Positions 25,834-33,209 of a stretch of 33,209 nucleotides of DNA are shown in pieces. The stretch's first letter is position 1. Every line of letters starts with the position of its first letter. Below the pieces are notes generated by a model. That model saw only the letters and a program-made list of their open reading frames with translations. It was not told the origin of the DNA and made no database searches. Source of the DNA: Haloferax gibbonsii ATCC 33959 (GTDB lineage Archaea > Halobacteriota > Halobacteria > Halobacteriales > Haloferacaceae); NCBI RefSeq assembly GCF_000336775.1, contig NZ_AOLJ01000011.1:416748-449956 (forward strand), given 5' to 3'. Position numbers and translations under genes: made by a program.

Positions 25834-26268
25834 ATGAGTCAAAGCACGCTCGGCGACGACGACCTGTTCGGAGAGGCGGCGGCGGAGATGCGCGCCGACG
25901 TCGAGGAGCACCTCGACGAGGCCCGGTCGGCGCTGCCCGACCCGGACGACGTGTGGGACGCGGAGGCCGACAACGTCCTCGGCGTCCTCAACGGTCTCCG
26001 CTCCTCGCTCGACGTCGAGGGCGCGGCCGAACACGTCCGACAGGCCAAGAAATGGTACGTCATCGGCCAGCGCGCCGAGGCGTTCGACGACCCCGAGGAC
26101 CTCGAAGAAGCCATCGAGGAGCTCCAGGAGCTCATCGAGATGGTCGAGGAGGCCCACGAACTCGTCGGGGAACTCACCAACACGATGCCCCAGCTCCGCG
26201 GCGCGCTCACCGACGCCGCGGAGGCGGCGGAAGCGGCCGACGACGAAGAAGAAGAGGAAGAGGAGTAA
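25834..26268 (+). CDS. Acidic helical haloarchaeal protein
   Basis: A 144-residue, strongly acidic protein made mostly of helices (MRADVEEHLDEARSALPDPD, LEEAIEELQELIEMVEEAHE) with an Ala/Glu repeat and a terminal run of Glu residues. The middle segment DVEGAAEHVRQAKKWYVIGQ is the most conserved-looking part. It resembles a haloarchaea-only family (DUF5790 by memory). It has no membrane segment and no Cys. A coiled-coil scaffold is plausible; function unknown. Confidence 0.8.
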   Translation: MSQSTLGDDDLFGEAAAEMRADVEEHLDEARSALPDPDDVWDAEADNVLGVLNGLRSSLDVEGAAEHVRQAKKWYVIGQRAEAFDDPEDLEEAIEELQELIEMVEEAHELVGELTNTMPQLRGALTDAAEAAEAADDEEEEEEE

Positions 26269-26316
26269 CCCGCCGACCGGCCCGCCGGTGAGCCGGCGCG
26301 CCGACTTGCGAGCCGT

Positions 26317-27039
26317 TCAGTCGAGTTGCCGGCGCTCGACCGCGTCGAGGAGCGACGCGAGCGCCTCGGCCGCGAGCGATTCCAGCTCCGCGCCGCGGTC
26401 GGCGTCCCCCTCGGCGGGGTCGCCGACGACGCCGTTGTCGGTGAACTCGTCGGAGTCGTGGGCGAGGTTGACGCCCGAGACCCACTCGCCCCAGCGGTCG
26501 GCACCCCCATCGCGGGCCTCGTCGATTCGGTCCTCGCGGACCAGTTCGGGGTGCGTGTGACGGAGTAAGGCGGTTTCTAGCGGACCGCCGTGGCCCATGT
26601 CCGAGGAGTGGTCGCCGACGGCGTCGAACCACGTGAAGGCGACCGCGTAGACGTCGCCCGTCCGCGAGACGCGCCGGCAGAGCTCCGCGAGCGCGTCGAT
26701 GTTGCCGCCGTGGCCGTTGACGACGACGACGCGGTCGAAGCCGTGGTGGGCGAGCGATTCGATAGTCTCGCGGACGTACGCGCGAAAGGTGTCCGGCGAG
26801 ACCCAGAGCGTGCCGTCGAACGCGCGGTGTTCCTCGGCGACGCCGACCGGGATGGTCGGGCCGACGACGACCTCGCCGTCGAACGCGTCGGCACCCGCCT
26901 CGGCGACCGATTCGGCGTTGAGCGCGTCGGTTCCGAGCGGCGCGTGCGGGCCGTGCTGTTCCGTGCTTCCGACCGGGAGGAGCGCGAGGTCGCCGTCGAG
27001 GGCAGCGACCTCGGTCCAAGTGGCTTCGGAGAGTCGCAT
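26317..27039 (-). CDS. Creatininase-family amidohydrolase, ArfB-like
   Basis: A 240-residue metal-dependent amidohydrolase. Metal ligands of the creatininase fold are visible: E27, H29 and D38 in GSTEQHGPHAPLGTDAL, H110 in VVVNGHGGN, and E155 in DMGHGGPLETALL. Archaeal members include ArfB, which deformylates a pyrimidine intermediate of riboflavin and F420 synthesis, and this is the likeliest role; creatinine hydrolysis is not. The ATG at 27039 is preferred to the TTG at 27045 because ACTAAGA near 27062-27068 lies about 26 bases upstream. Confidence 0.85.
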   Translation of the reverse strand: MRLSEATWTEVAALDGDLALLPVGSTEQHGPHAPLGTDALNAESVAEAGADAFDGEVVVGPTIPVGVAEEHRAFDGTLWVSPDTFRAYVRETIESLAHHGFDRVVVVNGHGGNIDALAELCRRVSRTGDVYAVAFTWFDAVGDHSSDMGHGGPLETALLRHTHPELVREDRIDEARDGGADRWGEWVSGVNLAHDSDEFTDNGVVGDPAEGDADRGAELESLAAEALASLLDAVERRQLD

Positions 27040-27081
27040 GCGCAAAGAAGTGTTTGCCCCCTCTTAGTGGTACGCGAAGCC

Positions 27082-29022
27082 TCAGTCGTCGCCGGCGTCG
27101 ACCTCGGCCTGCCGGCGGGCCGCGCGCTCGACGAACTCGTCGGGGAGTTGGTCGATTTCGCCGGCTTGAACCCCCCACAGATGGGCGTAGAGGCCGTCCT
27201 CCGACAGGAGGTCGTCGTGCGCCCCGCGCTCGACGATGCGCCCGTCTTCGAGGACGACGATTTGCTCCGCGTCCTTGATAGTCGACAGGCGGTGGGCGAT
27301 GCTGAACGTCGTCCGGTCGGCCGTGAGTTCGTCCAGCGAGCGCTGGATGAGCATCTCCGTCTCGGTGTCCACGTCCGAGGTCGCCTCGTCGAGGACGAGG
27401 ATGTCCGGGTCCTTCAGGATGGCGCGGGCGATGGAGACGCGCTGGCGCTGGCCGCCCGAGAGCTTCACGCCGCGCTCGCCGACCTTGGTGTCGTAGCCCT
27501 CGGGGAGGTTCGAGATGAACTCGTGAGCCTCGGCGGCTTTCGCGGCCGCGACGACCGCCTCGTCGTCGGCGTCGAACGTCCCGTAGGTGATGTTGTCGCG
27601 GACGGTCCCGTAGAACAGGAACGTCTCCTGGCTGACGTAGGCGATGGACTCCCGGAGGCTGGAGATGGTCACGTCGCGCACGTCTTGGCCGTCGATGTTG
27701 ACGTGCCCCTCGTCGGGGTCGTACATGCGCATCAGGAGCTTGAGAATCGTCGATTTCCCCGCGCCCGTGGGGCCGACGAGCGCGAGCGTCTCGCCGCCGT
27801 CGACCTCGAAGGAGATGTCCTCGACGATGGTCTCGCCGTCGCCGTAGCCGAAGGTCACGTCGTCGTACTCGACGCGGCCCTCGGAGACGGCGAGGTCGGG
27901 GGCGTCGGGCTGTTCGGCCAGCCGCGCGGGCTCGTCCATCAGGCCGAAGATGCGGGCGCTGGAGGCGTGGGCGCGCTGGTACATGTTGATAATCTGCCCG
28001 AACTGGGCGAGCGGCCAGACGAACTGCTGGGTGAGCAGGATGAAGGTGACGAACTCGCCGACCGCGAGGTCGCCGGTGAAGGGACCGGGGCCCTCTCCGT
28101 TGATGACCCACAGGCCGCCGACGACGAAGGTGAGGGTGAAGCCGATGCCCGCGAGGATTCGGAGCGCGGGGAAGAACTTGATTCGGGTGTTGATGGCGTC
28201 CCAGTTGGCGTCGAAGTAGTCCATCGAGACGCCGTCGACGCGGTCGGACTCGTGGGGTTCGGCGTTGAACGTCTTGATGACCTGGATGCCGCCGAGGTTG
28301 TTCTCCAACCGGGAGTTGAGTTTGCCGACCGACGAGCGCACGTCGGCGTACTTCGGCTGGATGATATCGACGAACTTCCACGTGAACAGCGCGATGAGCG
28401 GGACCGGCAACAGGGCGACGAGCGCGAGTTGCCAGTTGTACGACATGAGGACCACCGCGATGGCGACGACCATCACGGAGAGGCGGAAAAACGAGTTCAT
28501 CCCGTCGTTGAGGAACCGTTCGAGCCGGTTCACGTCGTTCGAGAGGATGGACATCATCTCGCCGGTCTGCTTGTCGGCGAAGAAGTCCATGTTGAGCAGT
28601 TGCATCCGGTCGTAGGTGTCGGTCCGGACGTCGTGTTGAATCTGCTGGGCGTAGGCGTTCCAGCCCCAGTTTCGGAGCCAGTGGAACAGCGCGCCGGCGG
28701 TGAAACTGAACACGATGATGCCGACGGCAAAGAAGAACTGACCGTCTCTGGTCGCGGGGACGTACGGCGCTATCCACGCCTCGGGGAGGACGGGAAACCC
28801 GGCCGCGAAGGACTTGTCCTGCCGGATGATGGCGTCGATGGCGAGGCCGAGGATGACCGGCGGCATGAGGTCGAGCACGCGGGCGGCGACGCTCGCGAGG
28901 ACGCCCACGACGAACTCGAAGGTGTTCTCGCGGCCGTACTCGGCGAACAGCCGCCGCATCGGGTTGTCGACCCGCGCTCGTTGGTCCTCGAACGGGTCGT
29001 CGTCGTCGATATCAGGGGGCAC
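27082..29022 (-). CDS. ABC transporter, fused permease and ATPase (exporter type)
   Basis: A 646-residue half-transporter. The first 385 residues hold six membrane helices of the type I exporter fold, with the coupling segment DTYDRMQLLNMDFFADKQTG. The ATPase domain has Walker A GPTGAGKST (417-425), signature LSGGQ (521-525), Walker B ILVLDEATSD with D545 and E546, and the H-loop in IAHRLS. It would work as a homodimer in the membrane; lipid, peptide or drug export are all possible and nothing nearby decides it. Translation starts at GTG 29022; TTTACTTC near 29046-29055 lies about 27 bases upstream, so the transcript is leaderless. Confidence 0.93.
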   Translation of the reverse strand: MPPDIDDDDPFEDQRARVDNPMRRLFAEYGRENTFEFVVGVLASVAARVLDLMPPVILGLAIDAIIRQDKSFAAGFPVLPEAWIAPYVPATRDGQFFFAVGIIVFSFTAGALFHWLRNWGWNAYAQQIQHDVRTDTYDRMQLLNMDFFADKQTGEMMSILSNDVNRLERFLNDGMNSFFRLSVMVVAIAVVLMSYNWQLALVALLPVPLIALFTWKFVDIIQPKYADVRSSVGKLNSRLENNLGGIQVIKTFNAEPHESDRVDGVSMDYFDANWDAINTRIKFFPALRILAGIGFTLTFVVGGLWVINGEGPGPFTGDLAVGEFVTFILLTQQFVWPLAQFGQIINMYQRAHASSARIFGLMDEPARLAEQPDAPDLAVSEGRVEYDDVTFGYGDGETIVEDISFEVDGGETLALVGPTGAGKSTILKLLMRMYDPDEGHVNIDGQDVRDVTISSLRESIAYVSQETFLFYGTVRDNITYGTFDADDEAVVAAAKAAEAHEFISNLPEGYDTKVGERGVKLSGGQRQRVSIARAILKDPDILVLDEATSDVDTETEMLIQRSLDELTADRTTFSIAHRLSTIKDAEQIVVLEDGRIVERGAHDDLLSEDGLYAHLWGVQAGEIDQLPDEFVERAARRQAEVDAGDD

Positions 29023-29084
29023 GACAACGGTTCAGGGGGCGCTCGAAGTAAAGTACTCGGGTGCGGGAGGGGTCCGCCGGTAGA

Positions 29085-29978
29085 TTAGCACCGGGCGTTC
29101 CGGACCGTGTTCCCGGTCGAACCGCCTGATTCGACGACCGGTTGTTGGCTGACGCCGCAGAGGTCGTTCTGGATGAGCCGATTGCGGTGAGAGTCCTCCA
29201 GCGTGACGCCGTGAGCCAAGAGTCCCGTCGTGACGACGTTCTTGTGAATCGCGTTTCGGTCGCTTCCCGCGAGTTCGAAGCCGGCGATGAGAATATCGAC
29301 CTCGTTCTCGACGAAGCGGTTCCGGTGGCTGTCGCGGAGTTGGAAGCCGGGACCACCGCCGTCGGCGAGGTTCTGTCGGAACAGGTTTCGATTGCTTCGG
29401 ACGAGTCTCACCGGGAAGTCCTCGGTGAGGAACTCGCAGTCGACGAACTCGTTTCGGTGCGAGTCAGTGAGCGTGAGCACGACGGGACTGATGAGTGTAC
29501 ACGACTCGAACCGCGTCTGCGTGGTTCGTCTGAGAACCACGCTCTCCGACTCGAAGATGAAAAAGCTCGTATTCCTCACCTCACACCGCGTCGAGTCCGC
29601 GAGGACGAACTGCGAGAGCGGGTCATACTGGTCACCCGGATGGCCGACGACGCGCGAGTCCGCGATCGACACCCGGCTCGAATCGGTGATTCGGCCGCCC
29701 TTCGTCAGCACGATGTCGGTTATCGAGACGCGACTTCCCGAAACCGTCGTCTCGCCGACGACGGCGTACCCCCGGCCGTCGATGCGAACGTTGTCGGCGA
29801 GAACCTCCAGACAGTCGAGGTTGCCGTCGAGGACGTACCGCCCCGGCTCGGTGATGCTCGCGCATCCCGAGAGTACCGTTCCGTCGGACCCCGATTGCAG
29901 TACGCCCGGCATGAGCGCCGGAACTGCGGCGAGGCCCAGCCCCCGAAGCGCTCTTCTCCTCGTGAGTCGAGTCGACAT
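29085..29978 (-). CDS. Exported right-handed beta-helix protein
   Basis: A 297-residue protein with a twin-arginine type N-terminus (TRRRALRGLGLAAVPALMPG), expected to export a folded protein through Tat. The rest is a series of about 23-residue rungs with recurring SHRN-RF/EF and N-x-x-R/H-N patterns (SHRNEFVDCEF, SNRNLFRQN, SHRNRFVENEV, SHRNRLIQND). These fit NosD/pectate-lyase-like beta-helices. No polysaccharide lyase catalytic triad is evident, so a surface or binding role is possible. Substrate unknown. Confidence 0.85.
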   Translation of the reverse strand: MSTRLTRRRALRGLGLAAVPALMPGVLQSGSDGTVLSGCASITEPGRYVLDGNLDCLEVLADNVRIDGRGYAVVGETTVSGSRVSITDIVLTKGGRITDSSRVSIADSRVVGHPGDQYDPLSQFVLADSTRCEVRNTSFFIFESESVVLRRTTQTRFESCTLISPVVLTLTDSHRNEFVDCEFLTEDFPVRLVRSNRNLFRQNLADGGGPGFQLRDSHRNRFVENEVDILIAGFELAGSDRNAIHKNVVTTGLLAHGVTLEDSHRNRLIQNDLCGVSQQPVVESGGSTGNTVRNARC

Positions 29979-30106
29979 GACACCTTCTCAACTACAACAC
30001 GTCGGCACAAATACAGATATTGTGAGATACATACCAATTACGTATCAGAATTCGTGACGTACTGTCATTCCGACCGGCGGGGTCGAGTGGGGTTCGGACT
30101 CGGCGC

Positions 30107-30376
30107 TCAGACGACTCGTTTTTCCACTTCTGGGTCGATACCCGCCTCGACGAGGTCCTGTCGGACGCGCTCGCGCAACGGGTCTGGGACCGTGTCGCGA
30201 CTGACGGGGACCGCGACCTCGCCGTCGCCTTTCACCTTCCAGTAGAGGACGCAGTCCGACGGTTCGTAGTACTCGATGCTGTAGGCGTCGTCCGCCCCGC
30301 GGTAGTGGACCCGCGCGGCGAACCCCTCGGCGCGCCACCCTTCGAGTTCCGAGAGCGCCGCGACGTGTGCTGTCAT
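30107..30376 (-). CDS. Small conserved haloarchaeal protein
   Basis: An 89-residue soluble protein, MTAHVAALSELEGWRAEGFA at the start, then a beta-rich YSIEYYEPSDCVLYWKVKGD and a helical C-terminus. ATG 30376 is chosen; an upstream in-frame ATG would overlap the preceding DUF192 gene. It follows that gene by 40 bases on the same strand and is probably on its transcript. I know no function for it. Confidence 0.72.
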   Translation of the reverse strand: MTAHVAALSELEGWRAEGFAARVHYRGADDAYSIEYYEPSDCVLYWKVKGDGEVAVPVSRDTVPDPLRERVRQDLVEAGIDPEVEKRVV

Positions 30377-30416
30377 AGTGGGGTCAACGGTCGCCGGCCC
30401 TTCGGGTGTTTCGCAT

Positions 30417-30914
30417 CTACTCGACTTCGACACGGTCTCCCGCGTCGATGCCGGTCTCGTTCGTGTACCCGTACGGGAGTTCGAGGACGTACTTCCCGGT
30501 TCCGCGGTAGCGGGTGAGGTCGGACTCGCTCGTTCCCTCGGGGTCGAGTTCGGCGTGGTGGATGCGCGTGATGGTGCCGTTTTCGGCGACGAAGACGATG
30601 TCCAGCGGGAAGTCCATGTCGCGCATCACGTAGGCGTAGGTGCCAGACGAGTCGTGGACGAACCACATCCCTTCGTTTTCGGCGAGCGACTCGGTGTCGC
30701 TCAGGCCGGTAAAGCGCTTGGCGCGGGTGTCGGCGACGCGGGCGTCCACGGTCGCCAGCGTCTCGCCGGTCTCGTCGTCGACGACGGTGAGCGTGGTCCG
30801 TTCGTAGTCGTCGGTCGAGCCGGGGACGACCGCGGGGTTGGAGAGGTACGCGACGCTCGCGACCGCGACGACGACGGCGACGACGAGCAGCGCGGTTCGC
30901 GCGCGGGAGGTCAT
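30417..30914 (-). CDS. DUF192-family protein with N-terminal membrane anchor
   Basis: A 165-residue protein. Residues 7-25 are a membrane helix or uncleaved signal. The DUF192 domain follows: RVADTRAKRFTGLSDTESLA, GMWFVHDSSGTYAYVMRDMD, FPLDIVFV and GKYVLELPYGYTNETGI. The compact beta-fold occurs in bacterial and archaeal exported proteins and its function is unknown. CTTAGACC near 30937-30944 lies about 26 bases before the ATG, supporting a leaderless start. Confidence 0.9.
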   Translation of the reverse strand: MTSRARTALLVVAVVVAVASVAYLSNPAVVPGSTDDYERTTLTVVDDETGETLATVDARVADTRAKRFTGLSDTESLAENEGMWFVHDSSGTYAYVMRDMDFPLDIVFVAENGTITRIHHAELDPEGTSESDLTRYRGTGKYVLELPYGYTNETGIDAGDRVEVE

Positions 30915-31008
30915 TGCCGGACGTGACGGTCGCCGCGGGTCTAAGGGTTCCGGGGGACCGGTCGAAACGAAAACCGTTATGAGCGCGAACCGGTTCGATT
31001 GAGATGCA

Positions 31009-31082
31009 GGGCTCGTGGTCTAGTTGGTTATGACGCGGCCTTTACAAGGCTGAGGTCGGTGGTTCGAATCCGCCCGAGCCCA
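31009..31082 (+). tRNA. tRNA-Val (UAC)
   Basis: A complete cloverleaf: acceptor GGGCTCG/CGAGCCC, anticodon stem CGGCC/GGCTG with one G-T pair and loop TTTACAA (anticodon TAC), T arm with GGTTCGAAT, and discriminator A. GTTATGAG at 30976-30983 is the likely TATA element. The last 24 bases recur exactly 117 bases downstream. Confidence 0.93.
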
Positions 31083-31083
31083 T

Positions 31084-31122
31084 CAGATTTTGTGACGAAC
31101 CGAACGGTGAGTCACAAATCTG
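31084..31122 (+). terminator. Strong hairpin after tRNA-Val
   Basis: CAGATTTTGTGAC (31084-31096) pairs with GTCACAAATCTG (31111-31122) with a single bulged T, and the loop contains a further ACCG/CGGT pair. It begins 2 bases after the tRNA. A terminator or 3'-processing structure is plausible, although no T tract follows it closely. Confidence 0.5.
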
Positions 31123-31130
31123 TTCCGTGA

Positions 31131-31199
31131 GGGCGGGAGAACCTTGCGGCAACCGAGCGTAGCGAGGTTGACGGAGTGGTTCGAATCCGCCCGAGCCCA
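31131..31199 (+). repeat. tRNA-Val 3'-end copy with inverted T-arm-like partner
   Basis: Bases 31176-31199 repeat exactly tRNA-Val bases 31059-31082. Upstream, GGGCGGGAGAACC (31131-31143) is an imperfect reverse complement of the copied T arm (31178-31192). The loop between them contains CAACC-GAGCGTAGCGA-GGTTG, itself a small hairpin. Same order as the tRNA-Arg unit. Not a tRNA gene. Confidence 0.8.
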
Positions 31200-31204
31200 C
31201 TTCT

Positions 31205-31269
31205 GACGACACGCCACGACGAGCTAGCGAACGGCAGAGCCGTGAGCATAGCGAGGAGTCTGTGTCGTC
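31205..31269 (+). repeat. Further stem-loop of the same style after the tRNA-Val copy
   Basis: GACGACAC (31205-31212) and GTGTCGTC (31262-31269) are perfect complements flanking a loop with GAGCTAGCGAACG and GTGAGCATAGCGAGG. The loop resembles that of the tRNA-Arg repeat unit (21649-21684). This one carries no tRNA 3' end. Confidence 0.55.
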
Positions 31270-31278
31270 TGAGCCGAC

Positions 31279-31485
31279 TCACACACTCCGTTGCATCACC
31301 AAAAGCGACATCGGGACGTTGGCGGCGACGAGACCGTACGCGCCGCCGAGGAGCGGTTCGACACCCAGCGACGGGGCGAGGAGGTAGCCGCCGACGAACC
31401 CGAGCGGGTCGAAGACCAACGCGAGGATGATGAGCTGTACTGCGAACGGTTTGGAGGTGAACCAGCGGGGGAGCATCTGTGACAC
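31279..31485 (-). CDS. Small membrane protein (68 aa)
   Basis: A 68-residue protein with MSQMLPRWFTSKPFAVQLII at its start and two hydrophobic helices at about residues 15-36 and 45-64. A second ATG three codons in (31476) is an equally good start. Its likely promoter, ACTAAATGG on the minus strand at 31515-31523, lies within an inverted repeat (CACAGA 31508-31513 / TCTGTG 31523-31528) between it and the divergent VanZ-like gene. Function unknown. Confidence 0.62.
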   Translation of the reverse strand: MSQMLPRWFTSKPFAVQLIILALVFDPLGFVGGYLLAPSLGVEPLLGGAYGLVAANVPMSLLVMQRSV

Positions 31486-31592
31486 AGTCGTCTCGGAAGT
31501 GTTGCCCCACAGACCATTTAGTTCTGTGTGGTCGCGCTCAGAGCCACGAGGACGCGAACCCTTTTAGCCCGACACGAACCCACCACCGAGTA

Positions 31593-31991
31593 GTGAACAC
31601 AGTCGCACGACTCCGTGAGACCCCTCGGCGGGCGGCCGTCGCGCTCGGCTACGCGCTCGTCGTCCTCGTGGCGTCGATCGTTCCGACGCCGCCGGGGAGC
31701 CTCACACCGATGGGTCCGCTCGGACTCGTCGGCCTCGATAAGTGGGTCCACGCGGCCGGGTACGCCGGTCTCGGGTTCGCCTTCGCGTCCGCGGTGCGCG
31801 CCAGGGGACGCAAAGAGGTCGTTGGAGCCGTCGTCGTCGCCGCCGCGTTCGGGGCGGGTATCGAACTCGTGCAGGCGGTGCTGCCGTACCGGTCGTTCGG
31901 CGTCGCCGATGCGGGGGCGAACCTCCTCGGTGCGGTCGTGGGCGGGGCGCTCTGGGTCGCGGTCGCGTGGGTCGCGGAACCCCGGAGGTAG
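31593..31991 (+). CDS. VanZ-like membrane protein
   Basis: A 132-residue integral membrane protein with four helices. GLDKWVHAAGYAGLGFAFAS is the VanZ-type DK-x-x-H-x-x-x-Y-x-x-L motif, and GAGIELVQAVLPYRSFGVAD with GANLLGA is the second conserved block (E-x-x-Q, D-x-x-AN). GTG 31593 is taken as start because CTTTTAG at 31561-31567 lies about 27 bases upstream. VanZ proteins confer low teicoplanin resistance in enterococci, but an archaeal role is unknown. Confidence 0.85.
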   Translation: MNTVARLRETPRRAAVALGYALVVLVASIVPTPPGSLTPMGPLGLVGLDKWVHAAGYAGLGFAFASAVRARGRKEVVGAVVVAAAFGAGIELVQAVLPYRSFGVADAGANLLGAVVGGALWVAVAWVAEPRR

Positions 31992-32035
31992 GGTTATCTC
32001 ACCCCCTCACGAAGGGCGAACGAACGGTGAACGCA

Positions 32036-32704
32036 ATGGGCACGAGACGACTCATCCGGGCACTCGGTCTCGCGGGAATCGGCGTCGTCGGGACGTACCT
32101 CCTCGCGGTTCGACCGTGGCACAGGCGCTGGGGGACCACCGACGACGAGGCGACGGGCTGGCTCCCCGGCGATGATTTCGTCGGCGACGCGGACGTCACC
32201 TCGACGCGGGCGATTACGATTGCGGCCCCCGCGCGGGCTGTCTGGCCGTGGCTCGTCCAGTTAGGGCAGGACCGCGGCGGCTTCTACAGCTACGAGCGAT
32301 TGGAGAACCTGTTCGGGTTACAGATTCACGACGCGGACCAAATCCTCCCGCAACACCAGCGGCTCGACGTGGGCGACGAGATACGACTCGGCCCGCCGGG
32401 CTCGGGCGCGCCGTCGTTCCGCGTCGCCTTGGTCGAACCCGAGCGGACGCTCGTGTTGAGTGCGCCGGGCTGGGAGACCGGCGAGAGCCCGGCGGTGTGG
32501 ACGTTCGCGTTGCACGAGGTGGCACCCGGCGCGACGCGGTTGATCATCAGATACCGCGGCCGGTCGGAGACGCTCCGCGGGCGCGCGATGAACCGCTTGG
32601 TCGTCGAGCCGGTCCAGTTCGCCATGGAACGAAAGATGCTCAAGGGGATTCGGTCGCGGGCGGAGCGGGCGCGGGCGAGCGCGACGGGCGGTCGGCACCG
32701 CTGA
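32036..32704 (+). CDS. SRPBCC-fold protein with N-terminal membrane anchor
   Basis: A 222-residue protein. Residues about 7-25 form a hydrophobic anchor (ALGLAGIGVVGTYLLAV). The rest is a helix-grip (START/polyketide-cyclase-like) domain: ITIAAPARAVWPWLVQLGQD, GGFYSYERLENLFGLQ and RGRAMNRLVVEPVQFAMERK. Such folds bind hydrophobic ligands. A GTG at 32027 in frame is a possible alternative start, given TTATC at 31994-31998. It follows the VanZ-like gene by 44 bases and may share its transcript. Ligand unknown. Confidence 0.82.
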   Translation: MGTRRLIRALGLAGIGVVGTYLLAVRPWHRRWGTTDDEATGWLPGDDFVGDADVTSTRAITIAAPARAVWPWLVQLGQDRGGFYSYERLENLFGLQIHDADQILPQHQRLDVGDEIRLGPPGSGAPSFRVALVEPERTLVLSAPGWETGESPAVWTFALHEVAPGATRLIIRYRGRSETLRGRAMNRLVVEPVQFAMERKMLKGIRSRAERARASATGGRHR

Positions 32705-32765
32705 CCCAGCGCCGACGGGCGATTCGAAAGTCTTTTTGATGCGGTCCGGCTTCGGAAGAGTGCGA

Positions 32766-32839
32766 GCCGCCTTAGCTCAGACTGGGAGAGCACTCGACTG
32801 AAGATCGAGCTGTCCCCGGTTCAAATCCGGGAGGCGGCA
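32766..32839 (+). tRNA. tRNA-Phe (GAA)
   Basis: A complete cloverleaf: acceptor GCCGCCT/AGGCGGC, anticodon stem CTCGA/TCGAG with loop CTGAAGA (anticodon GAA), T arm with GGTTCAAAT, and discriminator A. A T-rich TATA-like TCTTTTTGAT lies at 32731-32740. The last 22 bases recur exactly 127 bases downstream. Confidence 0.95.
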
Positions 32840-32902
32840 TTTTCCTGCGAACTACCGAAGGAGCGTCGCGACTGAGTCGTGAGCAGTGAAAATGCGACCC
32901 GA

Positions 32903-32966
32903 CCGGATTCTGAATCAGCGAGCAAATCTCCGATTTGCGAGCGAGGTTCAAATCCGGGAGGCGGCA
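32903..32966 (+). repeat. tRNA-Phe 3'-end copy with inverted T-arm-like partner
   Basis: Bases 32945-32966 repeat exactly tRNA-Phe bases 32818-32839. Upstream, CCGGATTCTGAA (32903-32914) is a near reverse complement of the copied T arm (GGTTCAAATCCGG, 32945-32957). Between them sits a perfect inner hairpin GCAAATC/GATTTGC (32922-32928/32932-32938) flanked by GCGAGC sequences. Same layout as at tRNA-Arg and tRNA-Val. Confidence 0.8.
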
Positions 32967-33103
32967 GTCGAGTCCTCGACGACCAATCGGAACAACGCCC
33001 GAGTCCGGCGGCTCAGACCCGTATACTCGAACACACAGCAGCACAGGGACCTGCGGCGTTCTTCAGAAGACTTATCCGCGTGAGGTCGCTGGATTCAAAG
33101 GCA

Positions 33104-33209
33104 ATGGCGAAAGGTAAGGTCGACTTCTTCAACGACACTGGCGGCTACGGTTTCATCTCTACTGACGACGCGGACGACGACGTGTTCTTCCACATGGAAG
33201 ATGTTGGCG
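33104..33209 (+). CDS. cspA: Cold-shock domain protein, N-terminal part
   Basis: The first 35 residues of a CspA-family protein, cut by the window end. MAKGKVDFFNDTGGYGFIST covers the first strands with the aromatic RNP1 motif (GYGFIS), and DDVFFHMED is RNP2 (VFFH). Such proteins bind single-stranded RNA or DNA as OB folds; haloarchaea carry several short acidic ones. ACTTATCC at 33070-33077 is the likely TATA element, giving a leaderless message from ATG 33104. Confidence 0.93.
   Translation, partial: MAKGKVDFFNDTGGYGFISTDDADDDVFFHMEDVG

Overview
The window reads as chromosomal DNA of a haloarchaeon, most likely Haloferax or a close relative. The signs are very high GC with strong third-position G/C, acidic Asp/Glu-rich proteins, leaderless promoters (a TATA-like box about 26-28 bases upstream of many start codons), a lysine-poor fused histone, archaeal RPA, archaeal CCA-adding enzyme and an Azf-type glucose-6-phosphate dehydrogenase. 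From memory, the gene order resembles the mutS-mutL to hstA/azf part of the Haloferax volcanii chromosome; I could not run a search. The left edge is a contig end: bases 1-33 are a 454/Nextera library adapter, not genome.

Layout. 34-4980: 3' end of mutS coupled to mutL, a small membrane protein, 2-keto-3-deoxygluconate kinase and a conserved haloarchaeal protein. 5022-9341: a 51-aa zinc ribbon, a membrane-anchored winged-helix protein, a glutaredoxin-like protein, a large REC-PAS-GAF-histidine kinase and two small conserved genes. 9460-12855: aconitase and a small membrane protein. 12898-15288: an iron-type locus with three TTTAGG-N4-CCTAAA palindromes, a tiny leader ORF, a coiled-coil gene coupled to a DtxR-like regulator, a 55-aa gene and dpsA. 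15710-17470: tRNA(CAU), tRNA-Asn and the CCA-adding enzyme. 17449-20633: a histone gene coupled to an HDAC-family gene, then RPA (rpa2) preceded by a coupled 19-codon leader ORF. 20762-23909: lipoprotein, tRNA-Arg with tandem tRNA-end repeats, SGNH esterase, zinc-finger protein, DUF309 protein and small membrane protein. 24047-29022: azf, dihydroneopterin aldolase (mptD) coupled to a Nudix hydrolase, an acidic helical protein, a creatininase/ArfB-family amidohydrolase and an ABC exporter. 29085-33209: beta-helix protein, DUF192 protein with partner gene, tRNA-Val, VanZ-like and SRPBCC-like proteins, tRNA-Phe and the start of a cold-shock protein.

How the genes fit together. MutS/MutL form the mismatch-repair pair. 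KdgK (semi-phosphorylative Entner-Doudoroff), Azf (oxidative pentose phosphate) and aconitase (TCA) represent central carbon metabolism. MptD and the creatininase-family enzyme belong to families of pterin and riboflavin/F420 synthesis. DpsA, the DtxR-like regulator and the shared palindromes suggest an iron/oxidative-stress regulon. Histone and HDAC homologue are translationally linked.

The least explained signals are: (1) at three of the five tRNA genes (Arg, Val, Phe) an exact 22-24 base copy of the tRNA 3' end lies 117-140 bases downstream and is preceded by an inverted T-arm-like sequence, so each copy can close a stem-loop; and (2) two tiny ORFs (18 and 19 codons) at the apparent 5' ends of transcripts, each ending on top of a Shine-Dalgarno-led start codon.
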